Shown piece after piece: positions 1-6,384 of a stretch of DNA of 6,511 nt. Within the stretch, counting starts at the first letter, position 1. Each line of letters opens with the position of its first letter. A model generated the notes under the pieces. That model worked only from the letters and a program-made list of their open reading frames with translations. It did no database searches and had not been told where the DNA came from. The translations under genes and the position numbers were made by a program. The stretch covers positions 1 to 6,511 of the forward strand of contig JAUVBH010000093.1 of assembly GCA_030591285.1 (NCBI GenBank). Direction: 5' to 3'. The stretch is from Thermoplasmatota archaeon. Lineage in GTDB: Archaea > Thermoplasmatota > Penumbrarchaeia > Penumbrarchaeales > Penumbrarchaeaceae.

Positions 1-90
1 AAATTACGAGTCACACAGATTACATCAAAGTCAATAATTTCTCAACAATTTCTTTTTCACAAGTCCGCCAAATGAATTTCATTTCAGCTT

Positions 91-97
91 GTATATA
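91..97 (-). promoter_or_regulatory. Possible TATA box for a gene beyond the left edge
   Basis: The AT-rich stretch 1-142 shows no convincing gene. On the minus strand TATATAC at 91-97 resembles an archaeal TATA box and could drive transcription leftward, starting near position 70. No gene is visible between it and the window edge apart from an implausible 20-codon frame. The purine-rich BRE expected just upstream is weak. This is a position-only guess. Confidence 0.2.
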
Positions 98-142
98 GCC
101 TTAGCTCAATTTATCAATTCAAAATATTATCAAAAAGTACAT

Positions 143-172
143 AAAAAAAGGGAGAGAGCGATGCTCTCTCCC
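143..172 (-). terminator. Intrinsic-type terminator after the surface-protein gene
   Basis: A perfect 10-bp inverted repeat (GGGAGAGAGC at 150-159 and GCTCTCTCCC at 163-172) encloses a 3-nt loop. Read on the minus strand it is followed at once by seven T residues (143-149), then further T-rich sequence. It begins 28 nt after the stop codon of the C-terminal surface-protein frame, so it is placed to end that transcript. The hairpin plus U-tract is the classic bacterial design. Archaeal RNA polymerase mainly needs the U-tract, so the long GC-rich stem is unusually elaborate for an archaeon. Its role as a terminator is inferred from structure and position. Confidence 0.85.
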
Positions 173-199
173 ATAGTTCCTGAATATGTGTTATTCAGT

Positions 200-562
200 T
201 CAAGAGTTGCGTTTTTCCCACCATCTCTGGACAGGCTCGTATCCCCACTCTCCGCGGGTATACTTCATGTAAACCACATATCCCACCAAGATGACAGCTA
301 TTGCGATCGCAACCATCCACCACTGGATCCAGGCCTTCTTGGCCTTGACAGTGACTACCGTTGTCAAGGTGTTGGTCTGGTCTTCGTCCATCTCATCTAC
401 GTCACCTTCAATATCCAAGGTTACGGTGAATGTCCTCTCACCCCTATAGAGGGCGTATCCAGTGTGGTTGTAATACCTTGTCTCACCAGGTGCGATGGTT
501 CCAGTGACTTCCTTCTCAGCGACAATATGCGTACCATCGGTGACCTTTAGCTTCCAGGTCAC
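200..562 (-). CDS. C-terminal part of surface protein: CARDB half-domain plus membrane anchor
   Basis: This 120-residue frame starts at GTG (560-562), overlapping the TGA of the upstream frame as GTGA. Residues 1-73 are beta-rich and look like the second half of a CARDB adhesion-type domain: the APGET turn (24-28) and the acidic DEMDEDQTNT stretch (57-66) match the usual pattern. One NHT glycosylation sequon lies at 32-34. A hydrophobic helix at about 80-99 is flanked by basic residues and followed by a basic 20-residue tail, which looks like a C-terminal membrane anchor. There is no signal peptide, so made alone the beta domain would probably stay in the cytoplasm, where it makes little sense. 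I therefore read it as the displaced C-terminus of the 852-residue frame. A GGAG at 568-571, 5 nt before the GTG, leaves separate translation by reinitiation possible. Confidence 0.75.
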   Translation of the reverse strand: MTWKLKVTDGTHIVAEKEVTGTIAPGETRYYNHTGYALYRGERTFTVTLDIEGDVDEMDEDQTNTLTTVVTVKAKKAWIQWWMVAIAIAVILVGYVVYMKYTRGEWGYEPVQRWWEKRNS

Positions 563-571
563 GTTATCTCC
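559..571 (-). other. Frame junction inside the CARDB domain (probable 1-nt deletion)
   Basis: In the upstream frame the codons GTG GAG ATA ACG are followed by TGA (559-561). Re-reading the G at 562 gives GTG ACC TGG, and the protein continues as VEIT then VTWKLKV with no residue lost or gained. The joined stretch follows the CARDB consensus: a TNSGT strand turn, the WKLKV strand, then APGET. Both frames are open together for only about 20 codons. No X XXY YYZ slippery heptamer is visible here, so a one-base deletion or a sequencing error is the simplest explanation. The GGAG at 568-571 and the GTGA overlap are also what a termination-reinitiation site would look like. Confidence 0.7.
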
Positions 572-3117
572 ACCGTCCCAGAATTGGTGTAGACTATGGA
601 GATAGTAGGTTCATCATCCTCTCTCAGATCATTGATATCAGGATCTGTGAACTTTATCTCCAGAACCTGCAGATCTGGTCCGCTGATCGGAACGATCTTC
701 TCGACATATCCTGTAAGGCCTGCCATGTCGGTGACCGATAGGTTAAGGATATAGTCTCCGGGTTTCTCGAAGACATAATCGAAGATCTCCTCGTTTGAGA
801 TCAATTCCTGTTCTGTGGAATTCACTCCATTCGCCCTAACATACCATGCCCAGGCGACAATATTCTCCTTCAGCTGTCCGGTCGATCTCGAGTCATATGA
901 CTGGGATGCATTCAACTCAACGGTCTCATCCTGCTTGTAATCAGTGGTGAAGGCCTTGATGACTGAAAAAGGATCTGTGGTGTCAGCGATCTTTATTGTG
1001 CTGGAATTCAGGAGCTCCTTCTCATTACCCACTGCATCAACAACCCTTAGTGTGATGTTGAATTCGCCGGGGTCCATGAAAGGGTGCTCGACAACCTCTC
1101 CATTGACAGATCCTGTGTCGTCACCGAAGGTCCAGACCCAATCAACGATCTCTCCCTCTCCGTCATCGGCTTCGGAAGCGTTGAATACGATCACAAGGTC
1201 CTCATCGGCCATATACATCTCTTCTTCCATGGTGACGTTATCTCCGGTCTCCTTGAACATAAGTGTATACTCAGTGATCATTGGGGCTTCCCCATCAGGC
1301 ATGATCTCGATCCAATCAACATTGGACTTCTGCATTGATGTGTCGACAACCTGCAGGGTGATGTTGTGGTATCCGTTCTTGTGGGTCATGAACTTGAAGG
1401 TGATCTCTTCCATCTCTGTGAGGTCGACATCGCCCTTTGCCACGAACTCTTCATTCTCCTTATCCCAAACCTGAATATCTGCCGGGAGATTTCCCCACAT
1501 GTAACTGTCGATATCTCCAACGATATCCTTTGAGCCAGATGCAGAGAGTGTGATGTTCTCCTTGAGGTCTACAATATACATCTTTGGTTCTACCCTGTAG
1601 AACTCGTAGGAGTTAACGAACCTGAGAGCTGCTTCAGGTGCTTCTTCCACCTTGGCATTGAACTCTATTGGTTCATAGACCCTGAGCTTGGATGTGTTGT
1701 CATCGATGAACTCGGCCTTATCACCGAAATCTCCAAGGATCTCGTAATTGGCCGGGAGGATGACATCGATCATCTCACCATCGAGGACAGAGAATATCTC
1801 TACGCGGATATCGTCCTTCTCCAGATTGAGGTCAAGCTCTGAAGTGTAAGCAGAGGTCATGGTGATCTCTGGGTTGACCCCATAGGTGAAAGTGTCACCG
1901 GAAAGTCCGGTTACTTCTACCATGTAGCTCTCATCATCTGCAGTGAAGAACTCGTTGTTGACCTTGAGGAAATCCTCGGTCATGACCCAGGCAGGTCCGA
2001 AGTTCTTGATCATGCTCCTGGTGTCGTTGACCTCGTCTCCATCGACGGTCATCCAATCTGCTGTGAATGGGGTTCCTGCGATCTGCATCCTTGGTGATCC
2101 CATTGTGTTAAGTGTTCCATATATCCTTGAGTTACCGTCAAGTGTCCATACGGTTGAGATGAATGGGTTCTGGATATCACCAGCAAGGTTCACTGTTGTA
2201 ACTTTGCTCTCCATGGTGGTTATCTTTGCCATCTCGAAGGTCTCATCATCAGGCATGTAATATGTCTCTGATTCCAGATCGATATTGCTTACCCTCAATG
2301 GCTCATATCCCTCGGCTTCCATGACCACATGGAATGAAGAGGAGTAAAGTGGAAGTGAAATAGCTCCCTCAAAACCACTCATGACAGGGACCATATGACC
2401 ATAGTTGGCATCCCATACAGTGACAGTGATACTTGGGATGTTGACCGAGCCATTCATCACAAGTCCGATGACCATGTAGGAGTTGGCAGGGACCGCTGGT
2501 TTTGCAGTGAGGACCACTGGGACATCAGTTGTTCCAGATGTTGTGATATCATCACTGTATGTGACCTTGCCGTCTTCCATGACCAGTAGATGCAGGTCCT
2601 CTCCATCAGGTGCGGAGATGTTGGCATATCCCTTTGGGGTAGTTCCCTTGGAGAGATGAATGCCGTTCGCACCGAAAAGGTGGACCGATGCTCCTTCGAC
2701 ATCATCTCCGTTGTAAGAGACATGCACCCTCACCATGGCGTCAGAGCCAATGATGTTGAGCCTGATCTGCTGAACATTGTCATCGTTGTCTGAAGTCAGC
2801 ATGTATACGACCTTTGCCGTCATCTGTGGGGCGAACCCCTCAGCTGAAGCAAATATCTGATAGGTGCCAGGCTGTACATCAGCCTCGTACCTCATGTCGT
2901 CCATATCCCAGTCCAGGTCGTACCTAGCTCCTGTGTGGACGTTCACACAGTATACTGCTGCATCATCTATCGTTCCCAGAAGGTTGTCTCTAACGACAAC
3001 TTTCAAATTAGCTGTTCCCTCTGCCGAAGCGCCCGCGGGGATAAAGAATAGACCCGCGAGGGCCAAAGTGAGCACGAGAATAATGCCCATCATCTTGCTT
3101 CGCGCCATGTTTGACAT
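559..3117 (-). CDS. Secreted PKD/CARDB-domain surface protein (frame ends early)
   Basis: An 852-residue secreted protein. It has a Sec-type signal peptide (basic start, hydrophobic core at about 10-27, likely cleavage after the ASA at 30-32). Next come three beta domains at about 36-107, 127-205 and 215-288 that look like carboxypeptidase-regulatory (CarboxypepD_reg) folds; the AEGFAP (92-97) and AEGYEP (268-273) motifs are diagnostic. A central region (about 290-505) is unassigned. PKD-type domains follow at about 511-605, 612-712 and 715-810; the clearest has VWTFGDDTG at 661-669 and a PGEFNITLRVVD strand pair. A CARDB domain begins at 814 and is cut by the TGA. At least 13 N-x-S/T sequons suit an N-glycosylated exterior protein. 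Such domains usually mediate adhesion or scaffolding; no enzymatic motif is seen and the ligand is unknown. The first ATG is chosen because GGAGG lies 7 nt upstream. The missing C-terminus is in the overlapping 120-residue frame. Confidence 0.85.
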   Translation of the reverse strand: MSNMARSKMMGIILVLTLALAGLFFIPAGASAEGTANLKVVVRDNLLGTIDDAAVYCVNVHTGARYDLDWDMDDMRYEADVQPGTYQIFASAEGFAPQMTAKVVYMLTSDNDDNVQQIRLNIIGSDAMVRVHVSYNGDDVEGASVHLFGANGIHLSKGTTPKGYANISAPDGEDLHLLVMEDGKVTYSDDITTSGTTDVPVVLTAKPAVPANSYMVIGLVMNGSVNIPSITVTVWDANYGHMVPVMSGFEGAISLPLYSSSFHVVMEAEGYEPLRVSNIDLESETYYMPDDETFEMAKITTMESKVTTVNLAGDIQNPFISTVWTLDGNSRIYGTLNTMGSPRMQIAGTPFTADWMTVDGDEVNDTRSMIKNFGPAWVMTEDFLKVNNEFFTADDESYMVEVTGLSGDTFTYGVNPEITMTSAYTSELDLNLEKDDIRVEIFSVLDGEMIDVILPANYEILGDFGDKAEFIDDNTSKLRVYEPIEFNAKVEEAPEAALRFVNSYEFYRVEPKMYIVDLKENITLSASGSKDIVGDIDSYMWGNLPADIQVWDKENEEFVAKGDVDLTEMEEITFKFMTHKNGYHNITLQVVDTSMQKSNVDWIEIMPDGEAPMITEYTLMFKETGDNVTMEEEMYMADEDLVIVFNASEADDGEGEIVDWVWTFGDDTGSVNGEVVEHPFMDPGEFNITLRVVDAVGNEKELLNSSTIKIADTTDPFSVIKAFTTDYKQDETVELNASQSYDSRSTGQLKENIVAWAWYVRANGVNSTEQELISNEEIFDYVFEKPGDYILNLSVTDMAGLTGYVEKIVPISGPDLQVLEIKFTDPDINDLREDDEPTISIVYTNSGTVEIT

Positions 3118-3124
3118 CTGATGT

Positions 3125-3129
3125 CCTCC
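3125..3129 (-). promoter_or_regulatory. Shine-Dalgarno site of the surface-protein gene
   Basis: GGAGG on the minus strand lies 7 nt before the ATG at 3115-3117. It decides between that start and an in-frame ATG at 3106-3108, which would be 16 nt away. The transcript is therefore expected to have a leader. Confidence 0.8.
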
Positions 3130-3149
3130 GAATTCACGTCCGAATCATA

Positions 3150-3164
3150 CCAGGTACTAGCTGG
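3150..3164 (-). repeat. 15-bp imperfect palindrome near the predicted transcription start
   Basis: On the minus strand CCAGCTAGTACCTGG is a palindrome around a central G, with one mismatched pair (six of seven pairs match). It sits about 25 nt downstream of the TATA box, at or just after the expected transcription start of the surface-protein gene. A dimeric repressor bound here could block initiation. That role is inferred from position only. Confidence 0.35.
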
Positions 3165-3186
3165 CTTTTGCCCCAATAGGCTTTTC

Positions 3187-3202
3187 TTATATAGCTATTT
3201 CG
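3187..3202 (-). promoter_or_regulatory. TATA box and BRE-like promoter of the surface-protein gene
   Basis: On the minus strand TATATAA (3187-3193) is preceded by the purine-rich CGAAATAG, resembling an archaeal BRE plus TATA pair. Transcription would begin near 3164, giving a leader of about 46 nt that carries the GGAGG site. A second AT-rich element (TTTAAATAAG, 3271-3280) lies further upstream and is a weaker candidate. Confidence 0.55.
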
Positions 3203-3206
3203 CGTT

Positions 3207-3226
3207 TGGCCATAGAGGCCACTATG
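3207..3226. repeat. Inverted repeats upstream of the surface-protein TATA box
   Basis: TGGCC (3207-3211) and GGCCA (3217-3221) form a 5-bp inverted repeat around ATAGA. An overlapping alternative pairs CATAG (3211-3215) with CTATG (3222-3226). They lie about 15-35 bp upstream of the TATA box relative to transcription, where archaeal activators often bind. Repeats this short can arise by chance. Confidence 0.25.
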
Positions 3227-3357
3227 ATAAGATTAAAGTCCATCGAAGTGGAAACCCTTTAACAATTTATCTTATTTAAACTCAACCCTCAAACGCTGTT
3301 TTTTGGGGTATTTTCTCTATGTTCATGGTACTATGTGATTAGGAGCTGGGTAGGAGA

Positions 3358-3375
3358 GAATCGATCGATCTATTC
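3358..3375. repeat. 18-bp near-perfect palindrome downstream of lonB
   Basis: The sequence GAATCGATCGATCTATTC pairs with itself at eight of nine positions; only the pair 3362/3371 fails. It lies 14-31 nt past the lonB stop codon and contains ATCGATCGAT. No U-tract follows on the minus strand, so it is a poor intrinsic terminator. A protein-binding site or an mRNA 3'-end hairpin is possible; its function is unknown. Confidence 0.4.
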
Positions 3376-3388
3376 AAATGGATGGAAT

Positions 3389-5392
3389 TTAGGCTGTCTG
3401 TGGGCCCTTTCTTCCGATCTTGAACCTATCACTGTCCTTGAAGATCGATGAAAGTCTCGTGAAAAGAGAATCCTTCTTCACATCCGACATTAGAGCGTGG
3501 TTCAGAACCTCTTTTATGTTTGCAACAGGTATGACCTCGATCTTGCCCTCGAACTTATCCTCAAGAATGACGTCCTTGAGGTTGGAGCTGGGAATCAATA
3601 CTCTTTTTATTCCTATCTTGGCAGCTGCTTCGATCTTGGCAGTAACACCGCCAACGGGAAGAACCTCTCCCCTTACCGAGAGTGAGCCTGTCATTGCAAG
3701 AGACATGTCCACCGGAACATCCTCAAGTGCAGAAATGATCGCGGTTGCGATGGAAATGGATGCAGAATCTCCCTCAACGCCGTGGGTGTCCACGAATTGA
3801 ATATGAAGATCATAGTCGGAGATATTCTTACCAGTTATCTTTTTGATCAGAGCGGATACGTTCTGAACCGACTCCTTGGCGATCTTTCCAAGGCTCCCGG
3901 TTGCGATTATCTTCCCCTCTTCTTTTGATGATGCCGGAGTCACCTCTGCAGCGACCCTGGCAACGATACCGGACATTTCAGATAGGCTCTCATCACCCTG
4001 CATTACGGCAAGACCATTTACCATACCGGTCATGAATCCCTCTATGTCGACAGATGTGTAGTCCTTGCGTCTCTTGATCTGATGGTCGACCACTTGTTGC
4101 TCCAATGATCTTGATAGGATCTTACCAGCATGAATATCCTTGGCGGTGACGAATTTGTGCCCTTTCTCCCTGGCAATGTCACCCCCAGCTCTAACGAGAC
4201 CTCCAAGTTCCCTGAACCTCAGGGATAGTTGACCCCTAACCCCGGACCGTCTCTGGGCTTCTCTGATGACCTCTGCAATGGCCCCGTTATCGAAATGTGG
4301 GATCTTCCCGTCCTTCTTTATCTCCTGGGCGACGAAGCGGACTATCTTCATCCTGTTGCTCTTTGTGTCTTTCATGGTCGTATTCACGAATACTTCGTAA
4401 CCATATCCGCGGATCCTGGACCTCAAAGCGGGATGCATGCCTCCATATCTCTCTCCGTCAGCACCCTGTCTACCATAGACAGAATCAAGATTTCCTGCAG
4501 CGACCAGAATGAAATCACAAGGCACTGGTTCGGTCTTCACCATGGCGCCAGCTGACCTCTCTGACTGACCATATATTGAGAATTTCTTTTCCTGCATAGC
4601 TGTTAGAAGAGCTTGCTGAGACTCTGGTCTTAGGAGATTGATCTCGTCAACGAACAGAACCCCTTTGTGCGACTTATGAATGGCTCCAACCTCAACTCTC
4701 TCATGAGGAGGGGTCTCAAGACCGCCAGACTGGAAGGGATCGTGCTTAACATCACCAAGCAAGGATCCTGAATGAGCTCCGGTTGCATCAATGAAGGGTG
4801 CTTTCGTTGAACGATCATGACCTGCAAGAAGTTTGGGGATCAGGTCCTCCTCCTTCTTGGACATGGAAATGAACCTTGAAAAGAAATAGACGCCTATGGC
4901 GATCATTGAGCCGATCACCAGTATCATGATATCCTTCTCATAGAGGAAGTAGATGAAGGTTACGACCATGATCGCACCGATGATAAGGAACTTCCAGGAG
5001 TTCTTCTTCTCCTTTCGGATCTGGGCCTGCGCTTTCTGGGCCTTTACTATCTCCTTACCTTTGCTTGCGGGAACTGTCCTGATCCGGGGTTCATTGGGAT
5101 CCTCCGGATTGGGATAGACCATTATATCCTCAAGCTCCTCAGGAGGAAGATACTCTGTCATTGAACTGGCGATCATTGATTTCCCGGTTCCGGGATCTCC
5201 AATGAGCAGGAGGTGTCGTCTCTGTTCGGAAGCTTTCTTGGCAACCTCTACACCTTCCTTCTGACCTATGACCTGGTCCATCATCTTTTTAGGAACCTTG
5301 ATATCCTTGGTGGAACCGATCTTCTTTCCCTTCAACCAGCTGCGTAGTTCCGCCACGGTATTCCTGTCAGCTTCCTTTTCCTTGATGGCCAT
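3389..5392 (-). CDS. lonB: Archaeal membrane-bound Lon protease LonB
   Basis: An ATP-dependent serine protease that degrades misfolded and regulatory proteins at the inner face of the membrane; LonB works as a hexamer. Counting from the chosen ATG (667 residues): Walker A GDPGTGKS at 65-72; two transmembrane segments at about 134-151 and 154-171, inserted between Walker A and Walker B as in archaeal LonB; Walker B LFVDEINLL at 246-254 (D249, E250); the AAGN sensor-1 Asn at 301; candidate arginine fingers R324 and R326. The Lon protease domain has the catalytic Ser543 in EGDSAS and Lys586 in GGVTAKIEAA, so the dyad is intact. Length is normal and there is no intein, though some archaeal lonB genes carry one. 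A TTG eight codons upstream (5416) lacks a Shine-Dalgarno site and sits at the predicted transcription start. The ATG at 5390-5392 has GAGG 8 nt upstream and is preferred. Confidence 0.96.
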   Translation of the reverse strand: MAIKEKEADRNTVAELRSWLKGKKIGSTKDIKVPKKMMDQVIGQKEGVEVAKKASEQRRHLLLIGDPGTGKSMIASSMTEYLPPEELEDIMVYPNPEDPNEPRIRTVPASKGKEIVKAQKAQAQIRKEKKNSWKFLIIGAIMVVTFIYFLYEKDIMILVIGSMIAIGVYFFSRFISMSKKEEDLIPKLLAGHDRSTKAPFIDATGAHSGSLLGDVKHDPFQSGGLETPPHERVEVGAIHKSHKGVLFVDEINLLRPESQQALLTAMQEKKFSIYGQSERSAGAMVKTEPVPCDFILVAAGNLDSVYGRQGADGERYGGMHPALRSRIRGYGYEVFVNTTMKDTKSNRMKIVRFVAQEIKKDGKIPHFDNGAIAEVIREAQRRSGVRGQLSLRFRELGGLVRAGGDIAREKGHKFVTAKDIHAGKILSRSLEQQVVDHQIKRRKDYTSVDIEGFMTGMVNGLAVMQGDESLSEMSGIVARVAAEVTPASSKEEGKIIATGSLGKIAKESVQNVSALIKKITGKNISDYDLHIQFVDTHGVEGDSASISIATAIISALEDVPVDMSLAMTGSLSVRGEVLPVGGVTAKIEAAAKIGIKRVLIPSSNLKDVILEDKFEGKIEVIPVANIKEVLNHALMSDVKKDSLFTRLSSIFKDSDRFKIGRKGPQTA

Positions 5393-5400
5393 GAGTGCTT

Positions 5401-5404
5401 CCTC
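5401..5404 (-). promoter_or_regulatory. Shine-Dalgarno site that sets the lonB start
   Basis: GAGG on the minus strand lies 8 nt before the ATG at 5390-5392. The alternative TTG at 5414-5416 has only pyrimidine-rich TATCC before it. The site therefore favours the 667-residue product. Confidence 0.7.
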
Positions 5405-5438
5405 TAGTGATAACAAGGATATGTAAACCAGTGATGGT

Positions 5439-5452
5439 CATAAATGTTTCCC
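5439..5452 (-). promoter_or_regulatory. lonB promoter (BRE plus TATA-like)
   Basis: On the minus strand GGGAAACA followed by TTTATG (5439-5444) resembles a BRE and TATA box. Transcription would start about 25 nt downstream, near 5416. That leaves a 24-nt leader containing the GAGG site and would exclude the TTG start. No HSP-regulator operator was recognised. Confidence 0.45.
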
Positions 5453-5455
5453 TTT

Positions 5456-5490
5456 CAATATACGAAATGTCACCAAATGACAATTAATAT
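5456..5490 (+). promoter_or_regulatory. Candidate promoter(s) of the small membrane-protein gene
   Basis: Two TATA-like elements lie on the plus strand. CAATATACG at 5456-5464 would start transcription near 5485, giving a short leader before ATG 5503. TTAATA at 5485-5490 would start it near 5513, giving a leaderless message beginning at about ATG 5515. The choice changes the protein's N-terminus, and sequence alone does not settle it. Confidence 0.35.
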
Positions 5491-5502
5491 TAGGTTGGAA
5501 GG

Positions 5503-5709
5503 ATGTGGATGACCATGGCCAGGGGGCATCGACATGCAGGTTCGGATAACTGGGGGAAAACTCCCAAGGACCCGTTCCTGAGAAAGCTCATGGAAAACCC
5601 TGCAAGAGCTGCGAGGATCAGTCAGTTCTTCACAATTGGTATGATCTTGTTCTGGATATTCTTTACAGCAGGGATGTTCCTGTACGTGTTCTTTCTGATC
5701 TTCAGCTGA
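5503..5709 (+). CDS. Small tail-anchored membrane protein, unknown function
   Basis: A protein of up to 68 residues that I do not recognise. The first half is polar and basic (RGHRH near the start; a DPFLRKLMENPARAARIS stretch with alternating basic and hydrophobic residues that could be an amphipathic helix). The last 28 or so residues (about 40-68) are strongly hydrophobic with FF, WIFF and VFF clusters, and the protein ends at the end of that segment. This suggests a single C-terminal anchor with a basic cytoplasmic head. Three in-frame ATGs (5503, 5509, 5515) compete. GGAAGG at 5497-5502 abuts the first but is 6 nt before the second, so 5509 may be the true start. The gene is divergent from lonB and ends 1 nt from the convergent hydrolase gene. 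Its open frame, membrane helix and own promoter-like sequence support a real gene. Confidence 0.65.
   Translation: MWMTMARGHRHAGSDNWGKTPKDPFLRKLMENPARAARISQFFTIGMILFWIFFTAGMFLYVFFLIFS
5702..5709. repeat. Perfect 8-bp palindrome at the convergent gene ends
   Basis: TCAGCTGA overlaps the stop codon of the small membrane protein (TGA, 5707-5709). The hydrolase stop (TGA on the minus strand, 5711-5713) is 1 nt beyond. Imperfect flanking complementarity (CTGAT before, TCAG after) could extend it into a weak hairpin on either strand. No U-tract follows in either direction, so it is not a clear terminator. Confidence 0.3.
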
Positions 5710-5710
5710 T

Positions 5711-6358
5711 TCAGAATGAGGAAAGCATCCGGTTTGCAAGTTCGATCTGTCCTTTTGGGTCCTTGGTCTCGTATCTACCGTGACCCGGATATAAGGAACT
5801 CACATCCCACTTGCGGGATCTTTCGATCGATTCTCGAAGAAGCGACAGGTCACCCCCGGGAAGGTCCCATCTTCCCACTCCTCCATCACAAAATACAAGA
5901 TCACCGCAGAAAAGATGTTTTCCAGATCTTTCGATGAGGCATACAAGGCCGGGAGCGTGACCGGGTGTCAAATGAACATCGAATTCAAGGCCGTTGATCT
6001 TTAGTTCCGGACCGATCTCCTCAATATCCATGATCGGTTCCATATGTGCTCCGAAAAGGAAGCTTCCCGTTAAGTTGGGATCAGCCTCTCTCATTGCCCT
6101 TGCGCATTCCGGGGAACAGTAGAGAGGCAATGAAAAGATCTCCATAAGATATTTTGCACCACCGCTGTGATCGAAATGTTCATGGGTAAGAACTATCCCC
6201 ATTAATTTACACCCATCAAGAGATCTGTTGATGGATTCCTCAACAGCTTTGTTGTAGAATCCGGACCCTGTATCTATCAGAACGGCCGACCCATTATCCT
6301 TTACCAGGAAAATATTCGAATCAAAAGGACCGGCCTCGATCTGGGTGATCTCTACCAT
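5711..6358 (-). CDS. Glyoxalase II-like metallo-beta-lactamase-fold hydrolase
   Basis: A 215-residue soluble metal-dependent hydrolase of the compact YcbL/glyoxalase II-like group. The complete dinuclear metal site is visible: THEHFDH at 58-64 (His59, His61, Asp63, His64), His134 in TPGHAPG, bridging Asp153 in FCGDLVF, and His193 in PGHG. The early LIDTGSG strand (27-33) and the GVGRWDLPGGD loop (160-170) are typical of this group. Family members hydrolyse thioesters such as S-lactoylglutathione. Most archaea lack glutathione, so the natural substrate is probably another thiol ester or is unknown. It lacks the C-terminal substrate-binding domain of classical glyoxalase II. The ATG start has GAGG 8 nt upstream (6367-6370). 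The gene is convergent with the small membrane protein and divergent from the gene at 6415. Confidence 0.9.
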   Translation of the reverse strand: MVEITQIEAGPFDSNIFLVKDNGSAVLIDTGSGFYNKAVEESINRSLDGCKLMGIVLTHEHFDHSGGAKYLMEIFSLPLYCSPECARAMREADPNLTGSFLFGAHMEPIMDIEEIGPELKINGLEFDVHLTPGHAPGLVCLIERSGKHLFCGDLVFCDGGVGRWDLPGGDLSLLRESIERSRKWDVSSLYPGHGRYETKDPKGQIELANRMLSSF

Positions 6359-6379
6359 CTTTCAGCCCTCTGGGCAAAG
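6359..6379 (-). promoter_or_regulatory. Possible Shine-Dalgarno-masking hairpin before the hydrolase gene
   Basis: On the minus strand CTTT-GCCC, loop AGA, GGGC, a TG bulge and AAAG form an 8-bp stem ending right at the ATG. The GAGGG Shine-Dalgarno sequence (6366-6370) lies partly in the loop and partly in the 3' arm. Folding would hide it. The predicted transcription start (near 6374) may fall inside the structure, in which case the full hairpin would not form. Confidence 0.35.
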
Positions 6380-6384
6380 CATGG

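Noticed and set aside
20..82. Minus-strand frame of 20 codons starting MKFIWRTCEKE downstream of a TATA-like box
   Set aside because: It is too short, has no Shine-Dalgarno site, and the box is only about 13 nt from the ATG, so transcription would begin inside it.
89..550. Plus-strand open frame of 153 codons opposite the C-terminal surface-protein frame
   Set aside because: It runs antisense to a frame with a clear CARDB pattern and membrane helix, spans the terminator hairpin, and its product has no recognisable domain. It is a shadow.
555..580. Programmed -1 frameshift signal at the surface-protein junction
   Set aside because: No X XXY YYZ slippery heptamer is present near the TGA and no strong downstream structure was noticed. 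A deletion or read error, or reinitiation at GTG, explains the data more simply.
944..1474. Plus-strand open frame of 176 codons within the surface-protein gene
   Set aside because: It is antisense to the PKD domains, its product is low-complexity and serine-rich, as expected from reversed acidic coding sequence, and no promoter or Shine-Dalgarno site is seen.
4229..4555. Plus-strand open frame of 108 codons opposite the lonB AAA+ region
   Set aside because: The minus strand here encodes conserved LonB ATPase sequence including sensor 1, so the plus-strand frame is a by-product.
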